Positions 7,991-17,143 of a DNA stretch of 32,059 bases are shown here, one piece after another (the first letter of the stretch is position 1; each line of letters begins with the position of its first letter). The notes under the pieces are model-generated. The model worked only from the letters and a program-made list of their open reading frames with translations. It searched no databases and was not told the DNA's origin. The position numbers and the translations under genes were made by a program. The DNA is from a virus: positions 1 through 32,059 of the IMG/VR virus record IMGVR_UViG_3300009124_000057, one strand, 5' to 3'.

Positions 7991-9144
7991 TATAGTCTAT
8001 ACCTGATAATTACTATTCCAGTGCCACCAGCACCACCTCCGCCGCCGCTGCCAGAGTTGGTTGAACCTCCTCCACCACCACCGCCAGTGTTATCTACACC
8101 GCCAATACCCCCGTTGTTTCCACCAGGCGCACCACCATTTCCCCCGCCACCAGCACCTCCGAAACCACCTGTGTGAGCAGGGTCGTGCGAACCCCCTCCA
8201 CCACCGCCTGCATAATACTTATTAGCTCCAGATATTCTATATTGGAGACCAGTACCACCGTCTCCGCATTCACCAGAAATACTATTGTTTCCACCCGTAG
8301 ATGGACCCCAACCCCTGTTACCAGGCATCAAAGCACCGCCTCCACCACCTGCATTCCAGGTGTTTTCAGTGCCATAACCACCAGAAGTACCGAAACCACC
8401 AGAAGTAGATCCAGGTTGAGTTGCATCGCCACCATTTGCATCATATCTACCACCGCCGCCAGATCCACCATTGGAACCATTGTTCTGACCATCTGAACCA
8501 CCACCGCCACCACCTAAAGCAGTTACGGTTGTAAATCCTGTAGGACCAGTAATTGTAGTATTTCCACCATTATTACCACGAGCTCCAGCACCGCCACCGC
8601 CACCGCCAATAATGCCGACACCGACAGTATGAGCACCAGTTACAGGAAACTGGAAGGATGTTCCGAGACGTGGTAGTTCACCACCATAATAGACGACGCC
8701 TCCGCCGCCACCACCGCCTCCAGAGCGACCTCCGCCGCCTCCTCCACCACCAACCATCAATAGTTCAGCATAACCTGCTCTAGTGACGTTGAAGGTGCCA
8801 TTAGAGGTGAACATATGAGTACGCCACCCATCAAAGTCATAGACAAAGTTACCACCAGTTGCTGCCATACCCTGAGAGATATTGGTAGTAACTGTTAGAT
8901 CTTGCCACGCAGATCCATCATAAACCTGTGCTCCACCCTGAGTGGTGTTCCAGATCATTAGACCTGTTGGAGGAGCACTAATTGCGTTTCTTTGTGCATC
9001 TGTCAAAGATGGAAGTTGCATAGCACCGTTACCACAACGTGCATCAAGTTCTTGATTGATTGTCAACGTTGTACCAAAAGCAGTTCTCACAGTTCCAAGA
9101 CTCTGAGCAATCCCTTCCAATCCAGAAATGTATATTCTACTCAT
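7990..9144 (-). CDS. Glycine-rich adhesin-type fibre protein
   Basis: 384 aa. Residues 1-83 are a diverged copy of the shared fibre module (MSRIYISGLEG; LPSLTDAQRNA; GLMIWNTTQGGAQVYDG). From about residue 118 (MFTSNGTFNV, YAELLMVGG) it becomes a glycine-rich domain with more than a dozen poly-Gly runs separated by short variable loops, closing with GIVIIRYRL. This is the layout of glycine-rich receptor-binding domains (Gly_rich_2-like), and it is reminiscent of the polyglycine-II sandwich of T-even gp38 adhesins. The poly-Gly runs create triplet-repeat DNA. It is packed between two fibrinogen-like fibres, with 1 nt to one and a 1-nt overlap to the other. Confidence 0.85.
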   Translation of the reverse strand: MSRIYISGLEGIAQSLGTVRTAFGTTLTINQELDARCGNGAMQLPSLTDAQRNAISAPPTGLMIWNTTQGGAQVYDGSAWQDLTVTTNISQGMAATGGNFVYDFDGWRTHMFTSNGTFNVTRAGYAELLMVGGGGGGGGRSGGGGGGGGVVYYGGELPRLGTSFQFPVTGAHTVGVGIIGGGGGGAGARGNNGGNTTITGPTGFTTVTALGGGGGGSDGQNNGSNGGSGGGGRYDANGGDATQPGSTSGGFGTSGGYGTENTWNAGGGGGALMPGNRGWGPSTGGNNSISGECGDGGTGLQYRISGANKYYAGGGGGGSHDPAHTGGFGGAGGGGNGGAPGGNNGGIGGVDNTGGGGGGGSTNSGSGGGGGAGGTGIVIIRYRL

Positions 9145-9145
9145 G

Positions 9146-10069
9146 TTATTTTACCCAGAACCATCCATTTGCTTGACCAAATTGATCACTTCTCAGTCCG
9201 CAGTTTGTCCCCTGCTCAGGATGGCGGCCGTAAGCGAAATAAGTACCCCCACCTGTATGGTGATCTCCCATACCTCTAGTACCTGTGTTGGGATTTCTGT
9301 CTGAGAATTGTCCTTCATACTGGAGGGCGATGTTTGTACGAGCGTTTTGTCCACTTGCACTATTGAGTAGGTCAATAGTCATAGCATATGGGAAGAAGTG
9401 ATTCACAGGACCATAGTTAGAAGTCCAGTGACCAGACTCCAACCAATAAGGAGTCTGTCCTCTATATAGACTACTATTCCTCAGGTTCTGGATAAACGTA
9501 TCTGCCATCTTGATAGTAACCTGGGCATCATAGATAGGACCCTGTAACGTACTATCAGTTCTAGTAAATGTTCCAACTTGTCCGTTAGTAACGTGTGCTT
9601 GACAATCCTCTCGACGGATTACAACTGCACACGTCCAACCACCAGCATATCTACGATTATCAACATACATTCGATATGCTAAGTTTTCGTTGTTTGGTTG
9701 AATATAATAATATCCAGTCTCAAAACCAAAATAGTTTAGATGTTGCCCACTAGGAGCAGGATCAGCAACAGTTCCGAGAGTCGTTACACTAGTTGCACCT
9801 GATCCAGTAACAACCCAGTTAGTACCATCCCAAGATTCAACAACTTGTTCAGTCTCATTATAAAATAAAGAACCAACTCTAGTTCCTTTTAGTGGTCTAA
9901 CATTCTGAGGGGCATGTGGTAAAGGCAATCCAGCGTTTCCTGTCAATGAAAGATTGCCATCAACTTGTAGAGGATCATCAACATCTACATGGAATGCAGG
10001 AATGGTAGCACCATCGACAGTTGCAGAAGTCCCAAGACCCTGTATGTTCTGTACCTTTAGTGTTCCCAT
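9146..10069 (-). CDS. Fibre protein with diverged fibrinogen-like domain
   Basis: 307 aa. The N-terminus (MGTLKVQNIQGLG) and residues 48-88 (LPHAPQNVRPL, GSLFYNETEQVVESWDGTNW) belong to the shared fibre module. The segment FETGYYYIQPNNENL followed by MYVDNRRYAGGWTCAVV resembles the fibrinogen-like start seen two genes downstream, but with D-N-R replacing the D-M-T-T-D-G-G pattern, so the match is weaker. Its C-terminal region contains a His/Gly-rich stretch (GMGDHHTGGGTYFAYG) and ends in NGWFWVK. It is probably a receptor-binding tip. It overlaps the preceding short fibre gene by 1 nt (TAATG). Confidence 0.7.
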   Translation of the reverse strand: MGTLKVQNIQGLGTSATVDGATIPAFHVDVDDPLQVDGNLSLTGNAGLPLPHAPQNVRPLKGTRVGSLFYNETEQVVESWDGTNWVVTGSGATSVTTLGTVADPAPSGQHLNYFGFETGYYYIQPNNENLAYRMYVDNRRYAGGWTCAVVIRREDCQAHVTNGQVGTFTRTDSTLQGPIYDAQVTIKMADTFIQNLRNSSLYRGQTPYWLESGHWTSNYGPVNHFFPYAMTIDLLNSASGQNARTNIALQYEGQFSDRNPNTGTRGMGDHHTGGGTYFAYGRHPEQGTNCGLRSDQFGQANGWFWVK

Positions 10070-10500
10070 TATCTAACACTCCAACTTGCTCCGTTCTGAA
10101 CCGTAACAGTAAAGCCCGAGGAAATAGTTACTGGACCTGCAGTCATTCCGTTGGTAAATTCAGCACCAGTTTGTGTTCCAGTTGGTCCAACAGTTAGATT
10201 TTCATCGATGGTATTAGCATTGGTTCTAATAATACTATCCTCACCAATCGAAGGACCACCACCAGCGAGAGGGAACCAATTAGAACCCTGACCAGGTGCA
10301 GAAGGACGATAAATTTCGGCAGCAAGTAAATCACTGTTATATCGTACAGTACCATCATCAACACCCTCAGGTCGCTGATCGCTAGTACCAGAAGGCAAAG
10401 CAAGTACAGCGTTACCAGAAGAGTTTAGGAATTTTAGAGAGGAAATAATTGCAGCAGTTGACTGTGCAATATTATTACCATTGATTTTAGTAAGTGACAT
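10069..10500 (-). CDS. Short fibre protein consisting mainly of the shared module
   Basis: 143 aa. It has the shared N-terminal module (MSLTKINGNNIAQ; residues 35-80 with LPSGTSDQRPEG and GTVRYNSDLLAAEIY), followed by a short beta-rich end (GPVTISSGFTVTVQNGASW) common in phage fibre termini. It has no large tip domain. It is first in the adhesin operon behind a late promoter 23 nt upstream. It could be a capping or adaptor subunit for the longer fibres, or a fibre that lost its tip; neither can be settled from sequence. Confidence 0.7.
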   Translation of the reverse strand: MSLTKINGNNIAQSTAAIISSLKFLNSSGNAVLALPSGTSDQRPEGVDDGTVRYNSDLLAAEIYRPSAPGQGSNWFPLAGGGPSIGEDSIIRTNANTIDENLTVGPTGTQTGAEFTNGMTAGPVTISSGFTVTVQNGASWSVR

Positions 10501-10522
10501 ACCCGTACTAGATCCTTATTAG

Positions 10523-10529
10523 TATTTAT
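10523..10529 (-). promoter_or_regulatory. T4-type late promoter (ATAAATA)
   Basis: Minus-strand AATAAATACT, ending 23 nt before the ATG at 10500 and lying in the 32-nt gap after the 1252-aa gene. It probably drives the four coupled fibre genes from 10500 to 6917. A good late-promoter match at a spacing like that of the others. Confidence 0.7.
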
Positions 10530-10532
10530 TCG

Positions 10533-13500
10533 TCAGATAGGCATTTCGATGATGTGGACTACATCTCCATTAGAAGGAATTGTGCCCTGATCAAAGAGAA
10601 CGTTCGTGCCGTTAGAGTCAACGTTATAGTTAGTTCCTCCAATCTGTGCAACACCATTGATAAACACAAGTACAGAACTTGCAGTGTGCTGAACACCAGT
10701 ATATGCTGTAATTGCAAAGCTCTGAGTAGAACCGTTGGCAGCATATTCACGAGTGATGTACTTAGCAGGAGATACTGCACCACGACCAGTAACAGTTAGG
10801 TCACCATCAATGTAAGTGTTGCCATCAATAGTTACACGGTTTCCAGATGTAGCACTAGTACCAAAACCGATATGCTGTTCACCACTGAATGTCTGAATAT
10901 CGATGAATCCAGTGTCAGTTAGACCAAACTTTTTCCAGTTACCTTCATAATAAATCCAACCAAGATCTTTACCAGGTATCCAGTTGATGTTGTAAACTAG
11001 GTCACCATCAGCAGGAGTATCATAACCAGTGATGTTAGAGAAGTCAGGATTGCCCTGTGCATTCTCAGGTGCTAGTAGAGTCTGCTTGATAACAGTACCA
11101 TCTTGGTTGAAGTACGTCAGTTTCTTTGCCAGAATGTTATCGGTAAACGATGTCTGGTTCTGGAAAGTAACAGGACCAGCGAAGATAGATTCCAACTGGT
11201 TAGATGCACCACCGATGACGGTGAGTTTATCAGTCAGAACCAGTTCGGAGAACGTTTGAATGGTGGTATTCTCTTCACCAATAACGTTCAACTGTGCAAT
11301 ATCTTCGTTTGTGATCTGACCCGTAACTGGGTTGATGATCTGGTTACCAATGAACAGGTCACCGTTAGAGTTCAGACCAGAGTAGAATGCAACACCTGCA
11401 TCTTCTTTAGTAGACTGAGAGAACTTGATCTGATCTTCAGATAGAGTTTCAACCTGAGTCTGTGGGAATGCAGTCGAGTAGTTACCAGGACCGAAACCAG
11501 TATATTCAAACGTATGGTTACCAGAACGTAGAATGGAGTGTCTTCTCAGTTCTACAGGAATTGGCGCAACGTTGCCATCAGTATCAATTCTGATGGGGAT
11601 CTTACGAGTTTCTTCATCACCAAGACGTGCAGTTAGATTGATGTTAGACAGTCTTTGGTTGACAGAATCCCAGTTGGGTCTTGTACCAGGTTCTGCCCAG
11701 TTTGCATCTGCCAAGAGGAACAGAACTGCTTCCTTAGTGATGGAACGCTGTGGATCTTTGTTGTTTTCGGCAGGTGCGTTGCCATTCGTAGCATAAACCA
11801 GACCGATAGTTCTAATATCAGCAACAGAAACTGCTGCGGCAGGGTCTGCTACAGGGTTGTCTCTGTCGAATGATGGATATACTTCATTGATGTTCTGAGA
11901 GAATCTCTTGTCATCATAGTTAGAAGTTTGTGGTGTAATCGAAGCACAAAGTAGAGTCAGATAATAGATACCATCTGCTTCACCACGAACAAACCTTTGC
12001 TTGGTCTCAATATCGTAAACATAGAATGTTTTAGATAGATTATATCTTGTAGTGTCCGTGTTCAATGGTTGCATGACGAAACCAGAGATAGGAGAACGTG
12101 GCAGTGGCAATTGCTGCTCCTGAGGAATCACCATACGAACACGATATGTTCTGTCAACCAGGTTTCTTGCGTCAGGAACACGCTTGATAAATGTGGTTGG
12201 AGTGAAGTTTACATTATTATACTGAGTGTTAGTTGTGATAGTAGTGTAAATCTCATTGTCAGTGTTATCAACTGAGAGATACCAACCAGCAGGAGCACCA
12301 CCAGTAAATGCGTTACCATATACGCCAGGGTCATACTGTAGTGGAGATCCAGCAACACCAGCAGCAAGACCAGATACCGTAGGTCCGAATGGACTAATCT
12401 TTGCACTCTGTACGGTTGCTTCCTGTGCGCCTGCAGCAACCAATAGACAATTCAGTTTATCGGGAACTGCACTAGCACCTACACCATCTTGGCGAGCACC
12501 GATAACATAACCCTGAACCTTTGTGGTTGGAGGAGAATCTTCATTGGTATAACCATAGAGATACAATCTAGTACCAGGTGTTCCACCAACGTTAGACAAC
12601 TGTGCGTTGACAGTTTTAGTTCTCTGAATGTCAATGTTGACCCAGTTGATAGAAACTTCATCAACATCTGCTAGAGATTTGGGTGGAATGATATGAGTAA
12701 GTTGTCCTGCCTTATCTTTTGTAAATGCTGCTTGCTTGAAACCTTTGGATCTTAGAGCAACAGAACCAAAGTTAGAGTTGGAGTTGGTGATCGACATGTC
12801 AGCACCTGCCAATCCAACAAAGTGGTCGCCATATCCCACAGCGAACACCGAAACGACCTGAATAAATGCGTCGTTAGATGCTAGAACGTGAGTGTGTGAC
12901 CATCCCTTTCTATATCTTGCAAAACCATCTAGGTGAGCACCATCACCAGCAGTTGCTGCGAGGTAGTTGCCAGTTGATTCATCGAATCTTACAAATGCAC
13001 GGTCATCTTTTTGAAGAGATAGACCCGTGAACTGTGCCACAACCATCGATTTGAAACCAGTTGCTTTGCTACCATCAGCGTGCATACCGTTCATGCCCCA
13101 GACACTTCTCAGGGACAGGTTGAACATGTATGGCGATGCAGAGTCAACTGTATCGATCTCAACTTTTACAACGATGTTTGTACCAACTGCGTTACCTGTT
13201 GGTTCGCCTGCCATCTGATAGGTAAAGGTATTACCAGATGCAGATGTAACTTGGAACGAACCATTGTACAGTGATGCATCAACCTCACCAGATGTACCAG
13301 TAGAAGATGTAACACCACTGATGTTGACGTTTACACCAACAGAGAATCCATGCTCTCTTGGGTTGCCCAGTTCGTCAACAGTAATTGCAGTTGCAGTTTG
13401 ACCGTTACGAGTAATTTGTAGAACACGATATTCGTCGGAGATAGGACCAACGATTCTGTTTTCTTCGACTCTTGCCTGAATCTGGTCAGTACCAGGATCG

Positions 13501-14291
13501 CCAGATGTATCAGGAATTGTAGTAAATGCTTTCGATACTTTCTGGTAGTAAATGTCTAGGTCAGTTCTATCTTCAATACCAGAGACAGCACTATAGTCTG
13601 CTTCAGGTACTCTGCCCTGTGAAATTAGATCGGAAAGTGTGTTCGTACCATCAGCAAAACCAAATGCTGTTAGTTTGTGGTGCGAATAAGATGGTGGGAT
13701 AGTTTCAGTAGAGTCTGGTCTAAAATATACACCAGTGTCATCACCATCAAAGAAGGAGAACTGCCAGAAGTAACAACCACCAGTTACACTAAAGATGTTA
13801 CATGCAGAAGGAACCTGATCCTCAGTGTTGATATTCTTAGCAGCGTAGATAGTTGGATATGGAACGTACTTAGGAATGATCTTTGTTCTTCTCAGGTCAG
13901 AACCAACAATAGAACAACCTCTAGGAACAATAACACCACCCTCAATCGAATTGTACTTATACAAAACGTTGTTGGGTGATGTAATGTCAAAGTTGGAGTT
14001 TTCGTCCAGAGGTGCTACGTTTGTGTATAGCACATCACCTGGTCTGTTATCAATAACGTACTCTGAAGGATACAGATAAATCGAGAATGCATCAAATTCG
14101 TCGTTGGAAAGACCAACTCGATACGAGAAACGTGCCACCTCAAGAAATGCGCGTTGCAGACTCTTGAAAGGTCTCAACGAAGAGTTACCTCTGTTATCAA
14201 TAGCGTCCGAAGCGTCGAAATCGTCAGGGTTGACGTAGATAATACGACCCGTTCGGGACGTAATAATATTCTTGAGTCTTGTTAGTGACAT
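10533..14291 (-). CDS. Large virion structural protein, possible tailspike/fibre (1252 aa)
   Basis: 1252 aa, the largest late-block gene. The N-terminus (MSLTRLKNIITSRTGRIIYV) leads into a segment with SLRPFKSLQRAFLEVARF and YLYPSEYVIDN, similar in style to the start of pectate-lyase-like beta-helix proteins of phage tails. The middle is long and beta-rich without enzymatic motifs I can defend. The C-terminal third has a fibre-like region (TFSELVLTDKLTVIGG, VTIDGNTYIDGDLTVTG) and ends with a compact domain (VLVFINGVAQIGG). A late promoter lies 25 nt upstream. Likely a tail-fibre or baseplate-attached structural protein; glycan-cleaving activity is not evident. Confidence 0.7.
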   Translation of the reverse strand: MSLTRLKNIITSRTGRIIYVNPDDFDASDAIDNRGNSSLRPFKSLQRAFLEVARFSYRVGLSNDEFDAFSIYLYPSEYVIDNRPGDVLYTNVAPLDENSNFDITSPNNVLYKYNSIEGGVIVPRGCSIVGSDLRRTKIIPKYVPYPTIYAAKNINTEDQVPSACNIFSVTGGCYFWQFSFFDGDDTGVYFRPDSTETIPPSYSHHKLTAFGFADGTNTLSDLISQGRVPEADYSAVSGIEDRTDLDIYYQKVSKAFTTIPDTSGDPGTDQIQARVEENRIVGPISDEYRVLQITRNGQTATAITVDELGNPREHGFSVGVNVNISGVTSSTGTSGEVDASLYNGSFQVTSASGNTFTYQMAGEPTGNAVGTNIVVKVEIDTVDSASPYMFNLSLRSVWGMNGMHADGSKATGFKSMVVAQFTGLSLQKDDRAFVRFDESTGNYLAATAGDGAHLDGFARYRKGWSHTHVLASNDAFIQVVSVFAVGYGDHFVGLAGADMSITNSNSNFGSVALRSKGFKQAAFTKDKAGQLTHIIPPKSLADVDEVSINWVNIDIQRTKTVNAQLSNVGGTPGTRLYLYGYTNEDSPPTTKVQGYVIGARQDGVGASAVPDKLNCLLVAAGAQEATVQSAKISPFGPTVSGLAAGVAGSPLQYDPGVYGNAFTGGAPAGWYLSVDNTDNEIYTTITTNTQYNNVNFTPTTFIKRVPDARNLVDRTYRVRMVIPQEQQLPLPRSPISGFVMQPLNTDTTRYNLSKTFYVYDIETKQRFVRGEADGIYYLTLLCASITPQTSNYDDKRFSQNINEVYPSFDRDNPVADPAAAVSVADIRTIGLVYATNGNAPAENNKDPQRSITKEAVLFLLADANWAEPGTRPNWDSVNQRLSNINLTARLGDEETRKIPIRIDTDGNVAPIPVELRRHSILRSGNHTFEYTGFGPGNYSTAFPQTQVETLSEDQIKFSQSTKEDAGVAFYSGLNSNGDLFIGNQIINPVTGQITNEDIAQLNVIGEENTTIQTFSELVLTDKLTVIGGASNQLESIFAGPVTFQNQTSFTDNILAKKLTYFNQDGTVIKQTLLAPENAQGNPDFSNITGYDTPADGDLVYNINWIPGKDLGWIYYEGNWKKFGLTDTGFIDIQTFSGEQHIGFGTSATSGNRVTIDGNTYIDGDLTVTGRGAVSPAKYITREYAANGSTQSFAITAYTGVQHTASSVLVFINGVAQIGGTNYNVDSNGTNVLFDQGTIPSNGDVVHIIEMPI

Positions 14292-14315
14292 TTGTTATCT
14301 ACTATCCTTCAGTGT

Positions 14316-14322
14316 TATTTAT
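14316..14322 (-). promoter_or_regulatory. T4-type late promoter (ATAAATA)
   Basis: Minus-strand GATAAATAACAC, ending 25 nt before the ATG at 14291 and touching the stop codon of the upstream gene. It fits the late consensus at 7 of 8 positions. Confidence 0.7.
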
Positions 14323-15788
14323 CAACCGCCAGAAGCAGCGGCACCAGGTTGAGCATTCACATCAAAACTACGAAGTGTGATATCAGATGAAGAATCTTGG
14401 AATCCACTATAGTCAAACATAATGTTTTGTGTTGCAGCATATACGATCAATGCTTGACCAGGACCAATAACCAAAGATGTCAAACGAGTATCAGTACTGA
14501 TGCTCTTATCGTAGACAATCCAATCAGCATCAGAAACTGCTGTAGCAGCAACATCGACAGAACTGATAGTTACGGTAGAACGAGAACCAGCACCATCTGC
14601 AGGTACATCAAAGAATGTATCTGTAGCAACGAAGTCTGCAGATCCATCGCCAGTAGTTAGTTGCAGTGTTGTCCCAGTGTAATCTTGAACATATGCCCAC
14701 TTAGAACCAGCATTAGAATCCAAAGTGAATGTAGTCTGACCCAGGGTGATAGAATCACTAGAGTTTGTCCAGGTGCCTTTTACATCATAGACGTAAATGG
14801 TAGCATAGGAATATTCAGTGGAGAGTTGGAACGTTTGCTCACCACCACCTAGAGTACCATCGTTAGTGTCAAAGTAATAGTAAGTAGCATCGCCACCACC
14901 ATTCTGTGCCATGTCATACTGAACATATGCACCAGCAGTTCCAGCAGTGCCACTGGTTGTTTTGCCAGTAGTATACTCAACACCGTCGTCAGATGTACCA
15001 GCAGTTTCGTCAATACCAAACGTACCATTGATGGTAGTGGAGAGGGCAAACCCAACACCACTCATAGAAGAATCTTCTACAAAGAACTTATAAGTTCTAT
15101 CGAGAAGCAACGTAAGTGCCTCTGTTCTGCGAAGAGAGTAAGTACCACCAGAACCATTATCGGAGAATACTAGTTCAGTACGAGCAACACCAATACCACC
15201 AATAGCAACATCAGCAGTAGCACCAGATGTGCCACCAGTTACAGTGTCACCTTCCGCAAAAGAACCGCCAGTTAGAGGACCAACGTAGATAGTATCACCA
15301 CCGAAAGAACCAGCAATGATTTCATAAATTACACCAGATACACCACCAACACTAACGGTTTCACCAACAACAAATTCACCAGTTTGGTTTTCGAGTGAAT
15401 ATGTAGTTAGGGCAAGTTTCTTTACATAAAAATCTGTCGAGGGAGGAACATAATACGACTCCCAACGGAAAGAACTTTCACCATCATCAGAAGTAACCAA
15501 CTGACCAGGAGTGAAAGTATCATTCTGATCTGTCAGAGTTGGAATATTCTGGTCGAAAGTAAGAGTTCTATTTGTAATTACATCTCCCTTATGGAGAAGG
15601 TAAGTAGATGCATCGACTGTGCATTCTAGATCGAACTTTTTCACACCAACACGAACAGCAGCAGCGGTGCCATCATTGACCATATTCAGAACACCACTCG
15701 CAGAGGAGTCAATCGGTGCTCTATACAGTACAGTATTAGTCGCCGCTGCAGGTTTCGCTGATGCTAGTTTACCCGTAAGTGTTGCCAT
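14322..15788 (-). CDS. Putative virion structural protein (488 aa)
   Basis: 488 aa, very rich in Thr, Ser, Gly, Asp and Val, with low Lys. It contains internal Gly/Val repeats of the type FVVGETVSVGGVSG and FAEGDTVTGGTSGATADV, which are common in phage baseplate and fibre proteins. Tracts around residues 250-350 are Asp/Gly/Tyr-rich. No signal peptide or catalytic motif. It begins 5 nt after the upstream structural gene, so both are probably transcribed from the late promoter at 17145-17152. I cannot match it to a T4 gene. Confidence 0.65.
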   Translation of the reverse strand: MATLTGKLASAKPAAATNTVLYRAPIDSSASGVLNMVNDGTAAAVRVGVKKFDLECTVDASTYLLHKGDVITNRTLTFDQNIPTLTDQNDTFTPGQLVTSDDGESSFRWESYYVPPSTDFYVKKLALTTYSLENQTGEFVVGETVSVGGVSGVIYEIIAGSFGGDTIYVGPLTGGSFAEGDTVTGGTSGATADVAIGGIGVARTELVFSDNGSGGTYSLRRTEALTLLLDRTYKFFVEDSSMSGVGFALSTTINGTFGIDETAGTSDDGVEYTTGKTTSGTAGTAGAYVQYDMAQNGGGDATYYYFDTNDGTLGGGEQTFQLSTEYSYATIYVYDVKGTWTNSSDSITLGQTTFTLDSNAGSKWAYVQDYTGTTLQLTTGDGSADFVATDTFFDVPADGAGSRSTVTISSVDVAATAVSDADWIVYDKSISTDTRLTSLVIGPGQALIVYAATQNIMFDYSGFQDSSSDITLRSFDVNAQPGAAASGG

Positions 15789-15793
15789 TGTTA

Positions 15794-17113
15794 TTAGAAT
15801 CCAGCGTAGAAGAATTGTTGTTGTCTTGTTCTACCCGTCAGGGTAGCAGCACCGATACCAGCACCGAAGGTAACGTCGTCAAGAGTAACGTTTTCGGTAG
15901 AAAGTAGCGTTGCATCTGCGTTAGGGAAACTAATTGTTCTAGTCTCCGTGATATTATCTAGGTTGAAAACAACTGCACCAGAACCACCAAACGCAGGTCT
16001 GACGACAGGACTTAGAAGTGTTTTATTTCTAAGATCTTGTGCTGCTCTCTCGGTAACGAATACGTTGTTACCTCCTCCATTATTTAGCGCAGAGTTTGGA
16101 GGGAACTGATACGTTTCGTTCGTATTGTCTGTGATATTTTCCAGATCAAAGTTGATCTTTTTAGTGATCGTTGTTTCAGATGCAAAAATAGCATCTGCAT
16201 ACACCTTATTAGTAACTGTCTGAGTAGAATCAGTACCAAGAAGTGTCAAACTAATATCAGGAACTGTAAGAGTTCTATTTGCAGTCAGTGCAGAAGTATT
16301 GAATACTGCAGCAAACTCAGAATCGTATGTTTGTTGAGCAGTCAGTTGAACAAACTTTTTACCAAGAACAATCTGCTCTGCTTTTGTATCCAGAAGAGTT
16401 GAGTTGTTTGCGTTTGGTTCACCAGTTGTAGTAATAGCACCAGCATCAGGCAAGAAGTATGCTCTTCTAGTTGATACCGATTCAGTCCAATCAAGTTGGA
16501 AAATTGCTTCTTCAGTACCATCGACAAGAACAAAATCATCTTCACCAACAAGAATGGTTTTGTTTCTCAGTGTTTGCTGAGTGTCATCACCAATAAGAAC
16601 TGTGCCATTACCAGATGTGATTGGGGGTAAGTTGAAAATCTTAGTGCTAGCACCACTACCAATACCAGAGATCTCAAAACGTGCTTTCAAACCCTGAGAA
16701 TCTTCCAGGATAAATGCACCATCATCAACTCTACATTGCCCCGTAAATCTAACCGAACCTGTACCTTTGGGAGCAAGAACAATATCAGAGTTGTCAACTT
16801 CACTATCAAGTGCAGCAAGATAGTTTGATGTACTACCATCAGAGTTCAAAAGGCGTGTAAAATACACACCACCAGGACCCCAAGATAGACCCAGTTCATT
16901 ATATTGATTCTGGAACATGCCGCTATCACGATCCAGGTCAAAGGCAAGTCCAGGTGTCGCTTTCGACCCTGCTGATAATCCTCTGAATAACTGGTTGATC
17001 CTCGCTTTCCTGTTAGGAATTAGTGGATCTGATACAACGACAGGCAGAATTGCTTCCCCCGAAAGGTTAGCATCTGCAATATCAGATAATTGCGAAATCT
17101 TTTTGGTTCCCAC
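15794..17113 (-). CDS. Putative virion structural/fibre protein with NKT-type repeats
   Basis: 439 aa starting at a GTG (17113); no in-frame ATG is available upstream before the promoter, and the N-terminus MGTKKISQLSDIADANLSG looks like a genuine phage structural start. Residues 45-150 include DRDSGMFQNQYNELGLSWGP and a shaft-like region. From about residue 180 there are repeated units built around LRNKTI, VLGKKF, VTNKVY and LRNKTL, each followed by a beta-segment, as in trimeric phage fibre shafts. It is first in the late block behind a perfect TATAAATA promoter. Confidence 0.7.
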   Translation of the reverse strand: MGTKKISQLSDIADANLSGEAILPVVVSDPLIPNRKARINQLFRGLSAGSKATPGLAFDLDRDSGMFQNQYNELGLSWGPGGVYFTRLLNSDGSTSNYLAALDSEVDNSDIVLAPKGTGSVRFTGQCRVDDGAFILEDSQGLKARFEISGIGSGASTKIFNLPPITSGNGTVLIGDDTQQTLRNKTILVGEDDFVLVDGTEEAIFQLDWTESVSTRRAYFLPDAGAITTTGEPNANNSTLLDTKAEQIVLGKKFVQLTAQQTYDSEFAAVFNTSALTANRTLTVPDISLTLLGTDSTQTVTNKVYADAIFASETTITKKINFDLENITDNTNETYQFPPNSALNNGGGNNVFVTERAAQDLRNKTLLSPVVRPAFGGSGAVVFNLDNITETRTISFPNADATLLSTENVTLDDVTFGAGIGAATLTGRTRQQQFFYAGF

Positions 17114-17143
17114 GGATATTGTCAGGTACAGTTCTTACAAAAC

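Noticed and set aside
8030-8770. Repeats suggestive of a CRISPR array or direct-repeat locus
   Set aside because: The periodicity comes from glycine codons in one open frame; there are no constant repeats with unique spacers.
9146-10069. Diversity-generating retroelement target
   Set aside because: No reverse transcriptase, no template repeat and no adenine-biased variable repeat are seen in the window.
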